NCBI GenBank assembly: GCA_021812825.1
Contig: JAKAMO010000028.1
Span: 1-26,524 of the forward strand
Reading direction: 5' to 3'
From: a bacterium
GTDB lineage: Bacteria; Elusimicrobiota; Elusimicrobia; Elusimicrobiales; UBA9959
DNA length: 26,524 nt
Part shown: positions 16,145 through 25,170 of the stretch, piece after piece
How the letters are laid out: each line of letters opens with the position of its first letter
How positions within the stretch are numbered: the first letter of the stretch is position 1
Position numbers and translations under genes: made by a program
The notes under the pieces: model-generated
Seen by the model: the letters and a program-made list of their open reading frames with translations, nothing else
Told to the model about the DNA's origin: nothing
The model's database searches: none

Positions 16145-16905
16145 CTAAAATACTGAAGCCGCTTATTATGCTGGTCATAACGGCGGCGGGCGGTTATGTG
16201 TGGATGACGATAATGGCCGGAGCGAAGAAGGACGCCTGTTTCGGCACCATGGGCAAGCCGGCTGTGGACGCCTGCTCGTTCATCATCCGCTGGCGCGGGG
16301 GGAGCGCGAAGGCCGATGCCCTGTACCGCCGCTCGCGCCTGTACGCGAACGGGGAATCCTGGGACGCCGAGAAAGCCGATCTCGAGGCGCTGCTGGCCAT
16401 GAAGGATTCCGGCGACCTGAACAAGGAGAGGCTGAGCAACGTCTACGTCGGGCTCGCGCTGATCTACACGCGCAGGGGAGACGATTCCGCCGCGAGGAAA
16501 TACTCGGAGCTCGCCGTGCAGACCGGGAACGCCGGTCAGGGCGTCTACGTTTCGCTGGCTGGAGCCTATATCGAGGCCAAGCAGTACAAGCAGGCGGTCG
16601 ATCTCCTGCTGGGCGCCTCGATCCCGGAGGCAGAGAAGAAGCATCCGTACTATAACGCCCTGGCATCCGCCTACGGCGGGATGGGGGACTATGCGCGGGC
16701 CTATTACGCCCTCAAGAAAGGGCTCGCTGTGAACGCTCCGCGGGCCGAGCTCGCCGCCACAGCCAAGCAGATGGGCCTGGTGTGCTTCGAGCTGAAGCGT
16801 TACAAGGAGGCCGAGACGTATCTTGGCTACGCCCAGCGCGCCGGTGCCGAATGCCCGGAATGCCCGCTGTTGCTTACCACTATAAGGGAATCCCTTATGC
16901 CATGA
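16141..16905 (+). CDS. membrane-anchored TPR protein
   Basis: A 254-residue protein with one N-terminal hydrophobic helix (about 6-26), acting as a signal anchor, followed by helical repeats. TPR-like units are visible as VYVGLALIYTRRGDDSAARKY (about 101-121), then VYVSLAGAYIEAKQYKQAVDL, LASAYGGMGDYARAYYALKKG and GLVCFELKRYKEAETYLGYA, each with the small/large residue alternation of the TPR fold. The soluble part probably faces the periplasm, where TPRs bind partner proteins. Translation is coupled to the glycosyltransferase gene (ATGA overlap), so it may be that enzyme's partner. A Cys-rich end (CPECP) is unusual for a TPR tail. Confidence 0.75.
   Translation: MTKILKPLIMLVITAAGGYVWMTIMAGAKKDACFGTMGKPAVDACSFIIRWRGGSAKADALYRRSRLYANGESWDAEKADLEALLAMKDSGDLNKERLSNVYVGLALIYTRRGDDSAARKYSELAVQTGNAGQGVYVSLAGAYIEAKQYKQAVDLLLGASIPEAEKKHPYYNALASAYGGMGDYARAYYALKKGLAVNAPRAELAATAKQMGLVCFELKRYKEAETYLGYAQRAGAECPECPLLLTTIRESLMP
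16882..16898 (+). other. small palindrome at the end of the TPR gene
   Basis: ATAAGGGA (16882-16889), one base, TCCCTTAT (16891-16898), lying within the last codons. TTTATTTTC starts about 11 bases later. It might be part of a weak terminator, but the distance to the T-rich stretch makes this doubtful. Confidence 0.25.
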
Positions 16906-17072
16906 GGATATTTATTTTCAAATGAAAGGCATTGGAACGCGGAGTCACGGCCTGTGGCGCGCGCTCCTGGAGAAAAGGCGACAATTACGACTGGCATATA
17001 AATTGATTTAGAGGTCTGCAAAGCGCGCCCGTATATAGTGCGAAGCGCCGCTCCGGCTGACGAATAACGACT
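16906..17072 (+). other. AT-rich intergenic region before the exporter operon
   Basis: This 167-base gap is clearly more AT-rich than its surroundings. TATAGT at 17034-17039 is a possible -10 giving a leader of about 27 nt, but it has no matching -35. TATAAA at 16997-17002 is a second candidate. No Shine-Dalgarno sequence precedes ATG 17073. I saw no small gene or RNA here. Confidence 0.35.
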
Positions 17073-18362
17073 ATGCGAAAAATACTTCTGACCATAACCT
17101 TGCTGGCGGCCGCCGCCAGAGCCATGGCCGGTACTTTCACTGCCAAGACCTATATAGAGGCCGCGCTGGCGGCGTCCCCTTCAATGAAGTCCGCGGAGGA
17201 GTCCTTCCGGCAGGCCGAGAACGGCTACAAGACGTCGCTACTCGACGCGGCGCTCCCCTCGCTGACCCTGACGCTGGGCGAGACGTTCTATGACGATCAG
17301 GACACCAGGCTCAGGGCCTCCAAGACCGACGTGACCTCTTCCCTGTCCGCGTCCTGGAATCTCTACGACTCGGCTTCCAGCCCGGCTCGCCGCATAAAGA
17401 CGGCCCGCCTGGACTTCGAGTCCTCGAAGCTGGTCCTGCTGAAGGCCAAGCAGGACGAGGCGCTGAAGGCCATGGCACGATTCTATGCGCTCTACTCGGC
17501 CCAGCAGCTCACCGTGATAGCGAAGGCCAACCTGGCCTCCCGCGAGCGGCAGTACAAGGACACCAACGAGCAGTTCAATTCCGGCACGCGCAGCCGCATA
17601 GAGGTGACGCAGAGCGAGGGCGACAAGCTGCGTAGCGAGCTTTCCGTAGCCCAGGCCGAGGCGGCAGAGGTCAAGGCCCTGATGGCTTTCAACGAACTTA
17701 TCAACGCGGACCCTGAGGCCGCGCAACAGGTCTCGGTGAGCACCGAGGCCCCGGTGATAAAGCTGCCTATGCCGCGGGAGGACGTGGAGCTCGCGCTGCG
17801 GGATAACCTCGCTATCCGCATACAGCGCCTTTCGCTGGAGAAGGTCCGCTTGACCTACAGGACCTCCGTCAACTCCGCTTTGCCCAGGCTGAGCCTGGAC
17901 GCTTCCTGGACTAGGACCGGGCTGGGGGTCCTCGGCATCCCCTCCGGCGCCGGTCAGGGGAACCCGTCGTACGCGCTAGGGGCCTCCCTGCGCTTTCCGT
18001 TCGGCTTTCTCGGGGCCCAGAACTATCTTAGGACCAGGACGGCCGCCTCGCAGCTGACCTCGTCCGAACTGAACCTGGAGAACAGCGTCAGGGCCATGAA
18101 GACGGCGGTGCTGACATCGCAGAAGGACATAGAGCTGCAGGTGAAGTCCAGGCAGCTGTTGGAGTTCCAGGTCAAGGCCCAGCGGGATACCACCGATAAC
18201 CTGTTGAACGAGTACTCGCTGGGAGGCGCATCCTTCCTCCAGCTGGACAGCTCGCAGGCGAAGATGCTGGACGCGGGCAATAGCCTGGTGGGGGCGGTCA
18301 ACGACCTGGACCTGGCGCTGTTCAACTACAGGGCGCTGCTGGGCGAGAGGATATGGGAGTAA
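17073..18362 (+). CDS. TolC-family outer-membrane efflux protein
   Basis: A 429-residue outer-membrane channel of tripartite exporters. Residues 1-19 are a signal peptide (cut after AMA or nearby). The mature part shows the two-fold TolC plan: SPSMKSAEESFRQAENGYKTSLLDAALPSLTLTLG at the start of the first repeat and NLAIRIQRLSLEKVRLTYRTSVNSALPRLSLDASW at the start of the second. Each is followed by short strands and long coiled-coil helices rich in Ala, Gln and Lys. The gene leads a four-gene exporter operon. Its stop lies 11 bases before the adaptor ATG. The start is taken as the first Met of the frame, which gives a clean signal peptide. Confidence 0.88.
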   Translation: MRKILLTITLLAAAARAMAGTFTAKTYIEAALAASPSMKSAEESFRQAENGYKTSLLDAALPSLTLTLGETFYDDQDTRLRASKTDVTSSLSASWNLYDSASSPARRIKTARLDFESSKLVLLKAKQDEALKAMARFYALYSAQQLTVIAKANLASRERQYKDTNEQFNSGTRSRIEVTQSEGDKLRSELSVAQAEAAEVKALMAFNELINADPEAAQQVSVSTEAPVIKLPMPREDVELALRDNLAIRIQRLSLEKVRLTYRTSVNSALPRLSLDASWTRTGLGVLGIPSGAGQGNPSYALGASLRFPFGFLGAQNYLRTRTAASQLTSSELNLENSVRAMKTAVLTSQKDIELQVKSRQLLEFQVKAQRDTTDNLLNEYSLGGASFLQLDSSQAKMLDAGNSLVGAVNDLDLALFNYRALLGERIWE

Positions 18363-18373
18363 CGGAGAGCAAG

Positions 18374-19290
18374 ATGAAAAATATCGTGAAACATTCCAAG
18401 TGGCTGGCCGGCCTCGCGCTTCTGTCGGCGCTGGGCCTGGCGGGCTATGTGCGCTACGAGAGGATGTCGGTCCGCAGAGACCTCTCGGATTTCATCCGCG
18501 AGGCCAGCCGCGGCGACCTGAAGCTGGACCTGCAGGAATCCGGGGAGCTGGTCTCAAGGGATTCGGTGGACGTTTTCCCTCCCGGGCGCGGCTTCATAGT
18601 CGAGGTGCTTAAGAAGGAGGGCGAGTACGTCGATAAGGGCGAGAAGATACTCATGTTCAAGGGCGGCGAGCGCATAGACTCCGACCAGTACAAGCCCGTG
18701 CCGATAGCGGCCTCGCGCGCAGGCCTGCTGACGCGCTGCATAGACCGCTACGGGAGGACATCCGACGAGGTGCGCGAGGGGAACCGCGTGGACAACGCCA
18801 GCAACTGCGTCATGCGCATAGTCGACATGAATACGCTGGCGGTGAACCTGCAGGTAAGCGAGCTTAATATCTTCAAGCTTAAGCGCGGCATGCCCGTCTC
18901 TTTGACCTTTACCGCCATACCCGGCATGAAGTTCTCCGGCAGGATAGACGTGATAGCTCCGATGGCCGAGTCCAAGAACAGCGGCTGGATGGGCGGCGGC
19001 TCCAAGGTCTTCCGCGTAGTTATAAACCTGGAGCACCCGGACAAGCAGCTGCGCGTCGGCATGAGCGCCGTAGTGACGGCCGACCTGAAGGCCAAGAAGG
19101 ACGTGCTGAAGGCCCCGATAGAGACGCTGTTCCAGGAGGGGCTGAACTATTATGTCTACCGGCAGAAGAAGGGTTATGAAGCGGATAAGATACAGGTCTA
19201 TCCCGGCATGAGGTCCGAGGCCGAGGTGGAACTGGCGGGGCAGGTGAAGCCCGGGGACAAGCTTTTTACCGTCCTGCCGGAGACGCTTAA

Positions 19291-19294
<4 letters not shown>
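18374..19294 (+). CDS. short periplasmic adaptor (membrane fusion protein), apparently without alpha-hairpin
   Basis: A 306-residue HlyD/MacA-like adaptor linking the ABC permease to TolC. Residues about 9-27 form the inner-membrane anchor. The first lipoyl half is SRDSVDVFPPGRGFIVEVLKKEGEYVDKGEKIL (about 58-91) and the second is PIAASRAGLLTRCIDRYG (about 107-124). Only about 15 residues lie between them, where most adaptors insert a long coiled coil. Beta-barrel-like and membrane-proximal parts follow (LAVNLQVSELNIFKLKRGMPVSLTF, then VFRVVINLEHPDKQLRVGMSAVV). GTG- or ATG-frame extension to 18353 is possible, but GGAG ahead of ATG 18374 decides the start. It overlaps the ATPase start by four bases. 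Confidence 0.85.
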
Positions 19295-19952
<658 letters not shown>

Positions 19953-19956
<4 letters not shown>

Positions 19957-21257
19957 GAGAACTTTTCAACGCGGCGCGCACCGGCATCACCGAGATCTGG
20001 GCCCACAAGACCCGCTCGGCGCTGAGCTTCCTGGCCATAGCGGCCGGCTCCGTGGTGTTCATCGACGCGTCCTCCGCCATAGTGAACACCTATTCCAGCC
20101 TCAGGTCGCAGCGGGAGGTTTCCGGCATCGCGCGCATGAAGGTGTCGGCCAACAGCGCGATGAGCTTCTCGGACCCGGACGCCGGTTACCGGGAGTCCCC
20201 CAAGATAACGTACGACGACGTGCTCGAGCTGAGCAGAAGGATCCCCGGTCTTTACATGGTCTCCCCGGAGGAGCGCGTCTACTGGAACGTCGTGAGCTAC
20301 GGGGGCCGGCGTTACATAGCCAGTACCTACGGAGTGACTCCCGACTGGACCAAGCGAGATTTTACCTATAAGCTGCGCGGCCGCTTCATAAACAAGTACG
20401 ACATGGAGCATAAGCAGCGCGTCTGCGTGCTTATCCGGAAGGCGCCGCCTCCGCCGCGCAACGACCTGCAGAAGACCTGGGAGAAGGGGTGGGGGAACAT
20501 CACCGGTCCTTTCGACAACCTGTTGTCGCACGGCGACATGCTGGGGAAGACTGTGAATATGGGCGGGCTCACTTTCACCGTGGTAGGCGTGCTGGACCAG
20601 CTGCCGTATTCCGAGCGCCCCGACACCATCCTCGGGTATAACAGGGACTCCCAGGTCCTGGCCCCGCTGACTACCCTGGACAGCTACAGCAGCAGCTTCC
20701 GCACTGCCGATACGCTGGACGTCAATATAGACACCGGCGACGAGGCCACCTTCGGCGAGACGATGCGGAAGATACGGAACTTCTTCAAGATACGCTTCGG
20801 CAGCGAGGACGCCTTCCTGCTGGAGGACCAGATGGGCATGATACGCGAGACCATCGCCAAGAGGATCAAGAACGCTCTGGTAACGATATCCCTGGGCATG
20901 CTGGCCTTCCTGGCCGGCGGCATAGGCATCATGAACGTGACCCTTGCCACCGTGTTCGCCCGCACCAGGGAGATCGGCATACGGCGGGCCATAGGCGCCA
21001 GTCGCAGGGATATCATGCTGCAGTTCATGGTCGAGGCGGTAATGCTCGGTACCATAGGCGGCGTGCTCGGTTCCGCGCTGGGCTGGCTTTGGGACGGACC
21101 GATAAAGGTGATACTGGGGATGGGCGGCAGTCACATAGAGGCCTGGATCCCGCTGGCTTCGGTCCTGATAGCCGCCTTTACCGCTTTCGCCTTCGCCATC
21201 TACCCGGCCTGGGTAGCGGCCAGCCTGAATCCCGCCGACGCGCTGCGCGCGGAATAG
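19953..21257 (+). CDS. MacB/FtsX-family ABC transporter permease
   Basis: Permease (434 residues) with the MacB plan: one helix near the N terminus (about 22-45), a large periplasmic domain (about 46-300), then three helices (about 308-335, 350-377 and 398-425). The RTREIGIRRAIGASRRDIMLQ loop after the second helix is the FtsX-domain hallmark that contacts the ATPase. GTG 19953 is chosen because GGAGG lies about 9 nt before it and the frame has no nearby ATG. With TolC, the adaptor and the ATPase it makes a MacAB-TolC-like exporter for a periplasmic substrate such as a peptide, lipid or siderophore. Stop and next start are one base apart. Confidence 0.93.
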
Positions 21258-21258
21258 C

Positions 21259-21765
21259 GTGAAGCCGGTAAGGTCCTTTCCTCCCTCGGCGGGCCGTTCG
21301 GCCCGCATCCTGGTCCTGGGCAGCATGCCGGGCGAGGCCTCTCTGCGCGCCGGGCAGTATTACGCCCACCCGCGCAACGCCTTCTGGCTGATAATGGAGG
21401 ATATCTTCGGTCCGGCCGGCCCCGTATACTCCCGCAGGCTCGCCCTGCTGAAGCGCAACGGAGTGGCGTTGTGGGACGTGCTCGGTTCCTGCGTCAGACC
21501 GGGAAGCTCCGACGCCGCAATAAGACGCTCCTCCATCCGGCATAACGATATCGCAGGTTTCCTTTCGGCGCATCCAGGGATAGAACGGGTGGTCTTTAAC
21601 GGCTCCAAGGCGGAGGAATGCTTCAGGCGCCGCGTTCTGCCGGACCTTCCTGTCCGGTTTTCACGTCTGGAATACCTGCGCCTGCCTTCCACCAGCCCGG
21701 CGTACGCCTCGGTCCCGTACTCGGCCAAGCTGAGCGCCTGGCGCCGGGCCCTGACCCGGGAGTGA
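21259..21765 (+). CDS. hypoxanthine (deoxyinosine)-DNA glycosylase, UDG superfamily family 6
   Basis: Base-excision repair enzyme (168 residues) that removes deaminated adenine (hypoxanthine) from DNA. Motif 1 reads LGSMPGEASLRAGQYYAHP followed by RNAFW, the form specific to this family. The middle has GVALWDVLGSCVRPGSSDAAI, and the C-terminal loop has LPSTSPAYA, the counterpart of the His-Pro-Ser loop of other uracil-DNA glycosylases. It starts at GTG one base after the permease stop and is the last gene of the exporter operon. No functional tie to export is obvious, so it may simply share the promoter. A broader uracil/thymine glycosylase activity is the main alternative. Confidence 0.87.
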   Translation: MKPVRSFPPSAGRSARILVLGSMPGEASLRAGQYYAHPRNAFWLIMEDIFGPAGPVYSRRLALLKRNGVALWDVLGSCVRPGSSDAAIRRSSIRHNDIAGFLSAHPGIERVVFNGSKAEECFRRRVLPDLPVRFSRLEYLRLPSTSPAYASVPYSAKLSAWRRALTRE

Positions 21766-21790
21766 ATTCCGGGCCGCGGCCGTCAATTTG

Positions 21791-21796
21791 TATACT
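21791..21796 (+). promoter_or_regulatory. -10 element immediately before the PAP2 lipoprotein start
   Basis: TATACT at 21791-21796 ends six bases before ATG 21803. No Shine-Dalgarno sequence exists between the upstream stop (21765) and the ATG. The expected transcription start coincides with the ATG. No good -35 is visible. Confidence 0.55.
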
Positions 21797-21802
21797 GATA
21801 TC

Positions 21803-22501
21803 ATGCACCTCCTCAAGCGCGTTCTGCCGTTGCTGCTTTCGCTGTCTCTGGGCGGCTGCGGAGCCAAGTTCTATCTGCTCCAGCTGTTCGGTCCCGACCA
21901 CCACTACGTCGGCTCCGCCCAGGCCGTGGCCTCCATCCCGGCCCCGCCGGCGCCCGGTTCCCCGCAGGACCTGGCCGATATAGCCGTCCTCCGCGACTGG
22001 CAGACGAAACGCACCGCGGACGACTGCGCGGCCGCCAAGGCGCAGTCACGCGCCGACTATGACGCCTTCTTCGGCGGGGTCTCCCCGTTCCCGGACCCGC
22101 TGCCTGACGAGGCCTCCTCCATACTTTTCTGGGTCTATTATGACGGCTCCAGGGCGGCTTCTGCGGCGAAAAAGAAGTTCGGCCGGTCGCGGCCTTTTCT
22201 GCGCTACCGCGACCTCAAGCCCTGCTTGGGTACCGTATCCGGGCTGGCCTATCCCAGCGGGCATGCCACGGTCTCCAGGCTGCTAGCGCGCGTACTTTCG
22301 GACGTCTACCCGCCAGGAAGGGCGGAGATCATGGCCAGGGCGGACCAGGCCGCCCTTAACAGGGTCATAGGCGGGGTCCACCACCCATCCGACATCGAGG
22401 CCGGCAAGCGCCTTGGCGACGAGCTGTACGCGGAGCTCCTTACTCAGGATTCCTTTCGCGCCGATCTGGAGAGGCTGAAAAAGCTGGTCGTAAGGAAATA
22501 G
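21803..22501 (+). CDS. PAP2-family (class A acid phosphatase-like) lipoprotein
   Basis: A 232-residue phosphatase of the vanadium-haloperoxidase/PAP2 fold, anchored by a lipidated Cys19 in LSLGGC after a short signal peptide. The three PAP2 motifs are visible: K-x6-RP at 123-131 (Lys123, Arg130, Pro131), PSGH at 151-154 and R-x5-H-x3-D at 187-197 (Arg187, His193, Asp197). The Ser usually preceding that Arg is Asn186. All catalytic His and Arg residues are kept, so it should be active on phosphate monoesters in the periplasm or outer membrane. A TTG at 21788 is in frame but would spoil the signal peptide. It forms a single-gene unit between a start-proximal -10 element and the terminator at 22517-22552. 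Confidence 0.88.
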   Translation: MHLLKRVLPLLLSLSLGGCGAKFYLLQLFGPDHHYVGSAQAVASIPAPPAPGSPQDLADIAVLRDWQTKRTADDCAAAKAQSRADYDAFFGGVSPFPDPLPDEASSILFWVYYDGSRAASAAKKKFGRSRPFLRYRDLKPCLGTVSGLAYPSGHATVSRLLARVLSDVYPPGRAEIMARADQAALNRVIGGVHHPSDIEAGKRLGDELYAELLTQDSFRADLERLKKLVVRK

Positions 22502-22516
22502 CCCCGGCGGGACGTG

Positions 22517-22552
22517 AAAAAAGCGCGCGGCTAAGCCGCGCGCTTTTCTTTT
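22517..22552. terminator. bidirectional rho-independent terminator
   Basis: GCGCGCGGC (22523-22531) and GCCGCGCGC (22535-22543) around TAA, preceded by AAAAAA and followed by TTTTCTTTT. It separates the PAP2 gene from the converging rubredoxin gene and can serve both. Confidence 0.93.
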
Positions 22553-22569
22553 GCCGCCCGATCGGGGGG

Positions 22570-22731
22570 TCAGCTCTCCGGCTCGAATTCCTCCTTGCCG
22601 GCGCCGCAGACGGGGCAGACCCACGTCTCCGGAAGCTTGTCGAACTCCGTGCCGGCGGGGACATTGTTGTCCGGGTCGCCGACAGCCGGGTCATAGACGT
22701 AGCCGCAGAGCTTGCACACGTATTTCTTCAT
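22570..22731 (-). CDS. rubredoxin
   Basis: A 53-residue one-iron electron carrier with the two ligand pairs CKLCG (Cys6, Cys9) and CPVCG (Cys39, Cys42), plus the typical [18 protein letters not shown] and LPETWVCP stretches. AGGAGG lies about 3 nt before the ATG. It is the last gene of the rubrerythrin operon, 36 bases after the superoxide reductase stop. In anaerobes rubredoxin delivers electrons to superoxide reductase and rubrerythrin, which fits this place exactly. Full length and undamaged. Confidence 0.96.
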   Translation of the reverse strand: MKKYVCKLCGYVYDPAVGDPDNNVPAGTEFDKLPETWVCPVCGAGKEEFEPES

Positions 22732-22767
22732 TTATCCTCCTGGGATCTTTTCGATCTTGTTCCCGGC

Positions 22768-23148
22768 TCAGGCCTTCCAGAGCCCGTGCAGGTTGCAGTA
22801 TTCCCTGGCCACGAGGGTTTTGGGGGTGAAGCACAGGCAGAACACGGCCTCCGGGGCCATGCCCGGCTTCAGGTATTCGCGGAATATCTTGCCGTCGGCG
22901 ATCAGCTCTATCCACTCGATGAAATGTTTCTCTTCCATCGGGTGGGCTACGGAGCCTACCTTTACTTTTACTCCCTTCTCGGTCTTCTCTATGACCGGGA
23001 CGTGCTTCTCTTTCGCGGCATCCACCGTGTTCTCCGCGAAGCGCTTCATCTCCTTGCCGCAGCAGACCAGCGCCCCAGCGCCGCCGTGCAGTACTTCAAC
23101 GATGTTGCCGCAAAGCTCGCATTTGTAGACCTGCATCCTTTCTATCAT
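22768..23148 (-). CDS. dfx: desulfoferrodoxin (two-iron superoxide reductase)
   Basis: Reduces superoxide to hydrogen peroxide without releasing oxygen. The 126-residue protein has the N-terminal desulforedoxin-type centre (Cys10, Cys13, Cys29, Cys30) and the catalytic His4-Cys iron site: Glu47 and His49 in EKHVP, His69 and His75 in AHPMEEKH, and Cys118 and His121 in CNLHG. The Glu and Lys of EKH are those that gate the iron. ATG 23148 has GGAGG about 8 nt before it. An internal Met5 preceded by AAAGG is an alternative start. It lies between thiol peroxidase, which removes its product, and rubredoxin, its likely donor. Confidence 0.95.
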   Translation of the reverse strand: MIERMQVYKCELCGNIVEVLHGGAGALVCCGKEMKRFAENTVDAAKEKHVPVIEKTEKGVKVKVGSVAHPMEEKHFIEWIELIADGKIFREYLKPGMAPEAVFCLCFTPKTLVAREYCNLHGLWKA

Positions 23149-23182
23149 GGCATTATCCTCCGTGTTGGGTTTTAGGCGCCGC

Positions 23183-23728
23183 TCAGACCAGCGCCTTGAG
23201 TGCGGTCAGCACCTCTTCGTAATTCGGCTCCTGCGCCACCTCCGGCACGAGCTGGGCGTACTTGACCAGTCCGTCCTTGTCCACGATGTAGACGGCCCTG
23301 GCCAGCAGGCGCAGGTCCTTGATCAGGAGGCCCCAGCCCTTGCCGAAATCCGCCTTCTGGTAGTCCGAGAAGGTCCTGACCGCCTTTACTCCGGCGGCTC
23401 CGCACCAGCGCTTCTGGGCGAACGGCAGGTCCATGCTGACCACTATGACGCCGACGTCGGGGCCGAGGGCTTCGGCTTCCTTGTTGAACCGGCGGGTCTC
23501 CAGGTCGCAGACGGGGGTGTCGAGGGAGGGGACCGAGATCACCACCGTGACCCTTCCGCCGTAGGTGCGGGAGAACTTCATCGGCAGCATGTCGTTGTCC
23601 GTCACCTTGAAGTCGGGGGCCGGCGCTCCGACCTTTATCTCCTCCCCGACGAGCGCCATCGGGCGTCCCTTCATCGTGACGGTACGCTTCACGGCCTCTT
23701 TAGTGGATTCTTCGTTGTTCTCTTCCAT
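23183..23728 (-). CDS. tpx: thiol peroxidase (Tpx-type atypical 2-Cys peroxiredoxin)
   Basis: Reduces hydrogen peroxide and alkyl peroxides with electrons from thioredoxin. The 181-residue protein carries the Tpx signature [15 protein letters not shown] with peroxidatic Cys74, and the resolving Cys109 in [10 protein letters not shown], 35 residues later as expected in Tpx. The usual Tpx opening ([13 protein letters not shown]) begins only at residue 16, so this one has about 15 extra acidic residues at its N terminus. GGAGGG before ATG 23728 supports the long start. The enzyme is placed to consume peroxide made by the superoxide reductase encoded next to it. Confidence 0.93.
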   Translation of the reverse strand: MEENNEESTKEAVKRTVTMKGRPMALVGEEIKVGAPAPDFKVTDNDMLPMKFSRTYGGRVTVVISVPSLDTPVCDLETRRFNKEAEALGPDVGVIVVSMDLPFAQKRWCGAAGVKAVRTFSDYQKADFGKGWGLLIKDLRLLARAVYIVDKDGLVKYAQLVPEVAQEPNYEEVLTALKALV

Positions 23729-23745
23729 GGTCCCTCCTTCCTTGA

Positions 23746-24318
23746 TTACCAGTTCTCGGCCAGCAGCTCGAAGTGCGCCTTCGGGTGCGCGCAGGCCGGG
23801 CAGTTCTCCGGGGCTGAGTCGCCCTCGTGGGTGTAGCCGCAGTTATGGCAGCGCCAGACCACCTTCCTGTCCTTCCTGAACACCTTGCCCTCCTGAACGT
23901 TCTTCAGGAAAGCGAGGTAGCGGGTCTCGTGGTATTTCTCCGCCACCGATATGGACTCGAAGGTCCTGGCCACCGGCTCGAAGCCCTCCTCGCGGGCGGT
24001 CTTCGCGAAATCCTGGTAAAGCGTGGTCCATTCCATGTGCTCGCCGGCCGCCGCGGCCTTCAGGTTGGCGGCGGTGTCGCCTATGGTGCCGGCCGGATAG
24101 CTGGCGGTTATCGTCACGTCGCCGCCCTCGAGGAATTTGAAGAAGCGCTTGGCGTGCTCTTTCTCGTGGCCTGCGGTCTCCTCGAAAGCGTTAGATATCT
24201 GCACGTAGCCCTCTTTCTTCGCGGCCGCGGCGAAGTAAGTATAGCGGTTGCGCGCCTGCGATTCCCCCGCGAAGGCGGCAAGAAGATTCTTCTCGGTCTT
24301 GGAACCTTTGAGATTCAT
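23746..24318 (-). CDS. rbr: rubrerythrin
   Basis: NADH-linked peroxide reductase of anaerobes, first gene of the operon. The 190-residue protein has the four-helix diiron domain with Glu19 (GESQARNRY), Glu52/Glu54 (GHEKEH), Glu93 (GEHMEW), Glu127 and His130 (AEKYHETRY). A C-terminal rubredoxin-like domain has CHNCGY (157-162) and CPACAHPKAHF (173-183). Both domains look intact. AGGAGG precedes the ATG. The leader contains an inverted repeat at 24348-24368, and a possible -10 (TAGAAT, minus strand 24390-24385) lies about 65 bases upstream. Together with the three genes behind it, the encoded set covers superoxide and peroxide detoxification. Confidence 0.95.
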   Translation of the reverse strand: MNLKGSKTEKNLLAAFAGESQARNRYTYFAAAAKKEGYVQISNAFEETAGHEKEHAKRFFKFLEGGDVTITASYPAGTIGDTAANLKAAAAGEHMEWTTLYQDFAKTAREEGFEPVARTFESISVAEKYHETRYLAFLKNVQEGKVFRKDRKVVWRCHNCGYTHEGDSAPENCPACAHPKAHFELLAENW

Positions 24319-24347
24319 GACTTCCTCCTGTATCTATGTAGCACGAA

Positions 24348-24368
24348 CTGCCGGTACCCAACCGGCAG
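24348..24368 (-). promoter_or_regulatory. inverted repeat in the rubrerythrin leader
   Basis: CTGCCGGT (24348-24355) and ACCGGCAG (24361-24368) are perfect 8-bp arms with a 5-base centre. On the minus strand no T-run follows, so it is a poor terminator for the upstream DUF2400 gene. It lies after the candidate -10 (24390-24385) and before the ribosome-binding site, suiting a repressor operator or a leader hairpin. Confidence 0.5.
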
Positions 24369-24399
24369 CTGAGAGAGAGCTAATATTCTACTAAAAATC

Positions 24400-25155
24400 T
24401 CAGGTGTTGTTGCCCCGTATGCCGGCGCGCGTGAGAGCGAAGTCGTACTTGACCGGGTCGGACGGCTCTATGCTGCTGAAATAGGCGGTTATCTCGGCTG
24501 CCGTCCTCATCGAAGTGTCCTTCCTGCGGGTTATCCCCATGCCCATCGAGACCTGGCGCATATGGGTGTCGAGGGGGATTATCAGCTTGGAGGGGGAAAC
24601 CCCGGTCCAGACGCCGGGGTCCACGGAGTCCTTCCGTATCATCCACCGCAGGAAGAGGTTCACCCTCTTGAACGAGCTTTTATGCTCCGGGCAGGGGGTG
24701 AGCGTGGGAGCGCAGGCTTTGCGGTTGAAGGCGTTGATGAAACGGTAAAGGGCCTCTTCCACGTTCGGCTCATCGGGCCGGTAGCCCTTGAGAAAAAGCT
24801 TTTCCAGGGAGCCGTGCGAGGTCAGCGCTTCCTTTATGTTGAGCAGGAACACCGCCATCTCCTCGCCGGTGGTGAAGCGGTGCTTGAAGCCGGAAAGGGC
24901 CTTCGTGATCGCGGCCGGGGGGGTGTTCTTTATCCACGCCGCAGGGGAGTTCCCCATGGGGGACAAGACCTTCTCCACGCTCTTGAGTATCTGGTTGACG
25001 TTGCCGTAGGCCAGGCAGGCGGCTATCAGGCCCACTACCTCGCGGTCCGCCGCGCTCCTGTAGCGCCAGACGAACTCCAGCGGGTCCGGGTGTATGTATT
25101 CCGGCCGGTTCATCTCCCGGTAGATCTTCTCCAGGTATTTCCGTGAGGGAGGCAT
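24400..25155 (-). CDS. DUF2400 / TIGR02757 family protein
   Basis: A 251-residue conserved protein of unknown function. Recognisable family stretches are HPDPLEFVWRYRSAADREVVGLIAACLAYG near the N terminus, RVNLFLRWMIRKDSVDPGVW in the middle, and LIIPLDTHMRQV, then DPVKYDFALTRAGI at the end. The helical make-up and the LDTH segment are loosely like helix-hairpin-helix DNA glycosylases, but I see no proof of DNA repair activity. ATG 25155 has no Shine-Dalgarno sequence; a perfect TATAAT ends six bases before it. The gene lies between the NorB/Rrf2 terminator and the rubrerythrin promoter, so it may be its own unit or read into the defence operon. Confidence 0.85.
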   Translation of the reverse strand: MPPSRKYLEKIYREMNRPEYIHPDPLEFVWRYRSAADREVVGLIAACLAYGNVNQILKSVEKVLSPMGNSPAAWIKNTPPAAITKALSGFKHRFTTGEEMAVFLLNIKEALTSHGSLEKLFLKGYRPDEPNVEEALYRFINAFNRKACAPTLTPCPEHKSSFKRVNLFLRWMIRKDSVDPGVWTGVSPSKLIIPLDTHMRQVSMGMGITRRKDTSMRTAAEITAYFSSIEPSDPVKYDFALTRAGIRGNNT

Positions 25156-25161
25156 GGGATA

Positions 25162-25167
25162 ATTATA
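25162..25167 (-). promoter_or_regulatory. TATAAT -10 element six bases before the DUF2400 ATG
   Basis: Minus strand TATAAT (25167 to 25162), six bases, then ATG at 25155. The region that would hold a -35 lies in the terminator stem upstream and shows no TTGACA. The start of transcription should coincide with the ATG. Confidence 0.6.
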
Positions 25168-25170
25168 GCG

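Noticed and set aside
24348..24368. Rho-independent terminator of the DUF2400 gene
   Set aside because: After the second arm on the minus strand the sequence is TTCGTG, not a T-run, so it is listed as an operator or leader hairpin instead.
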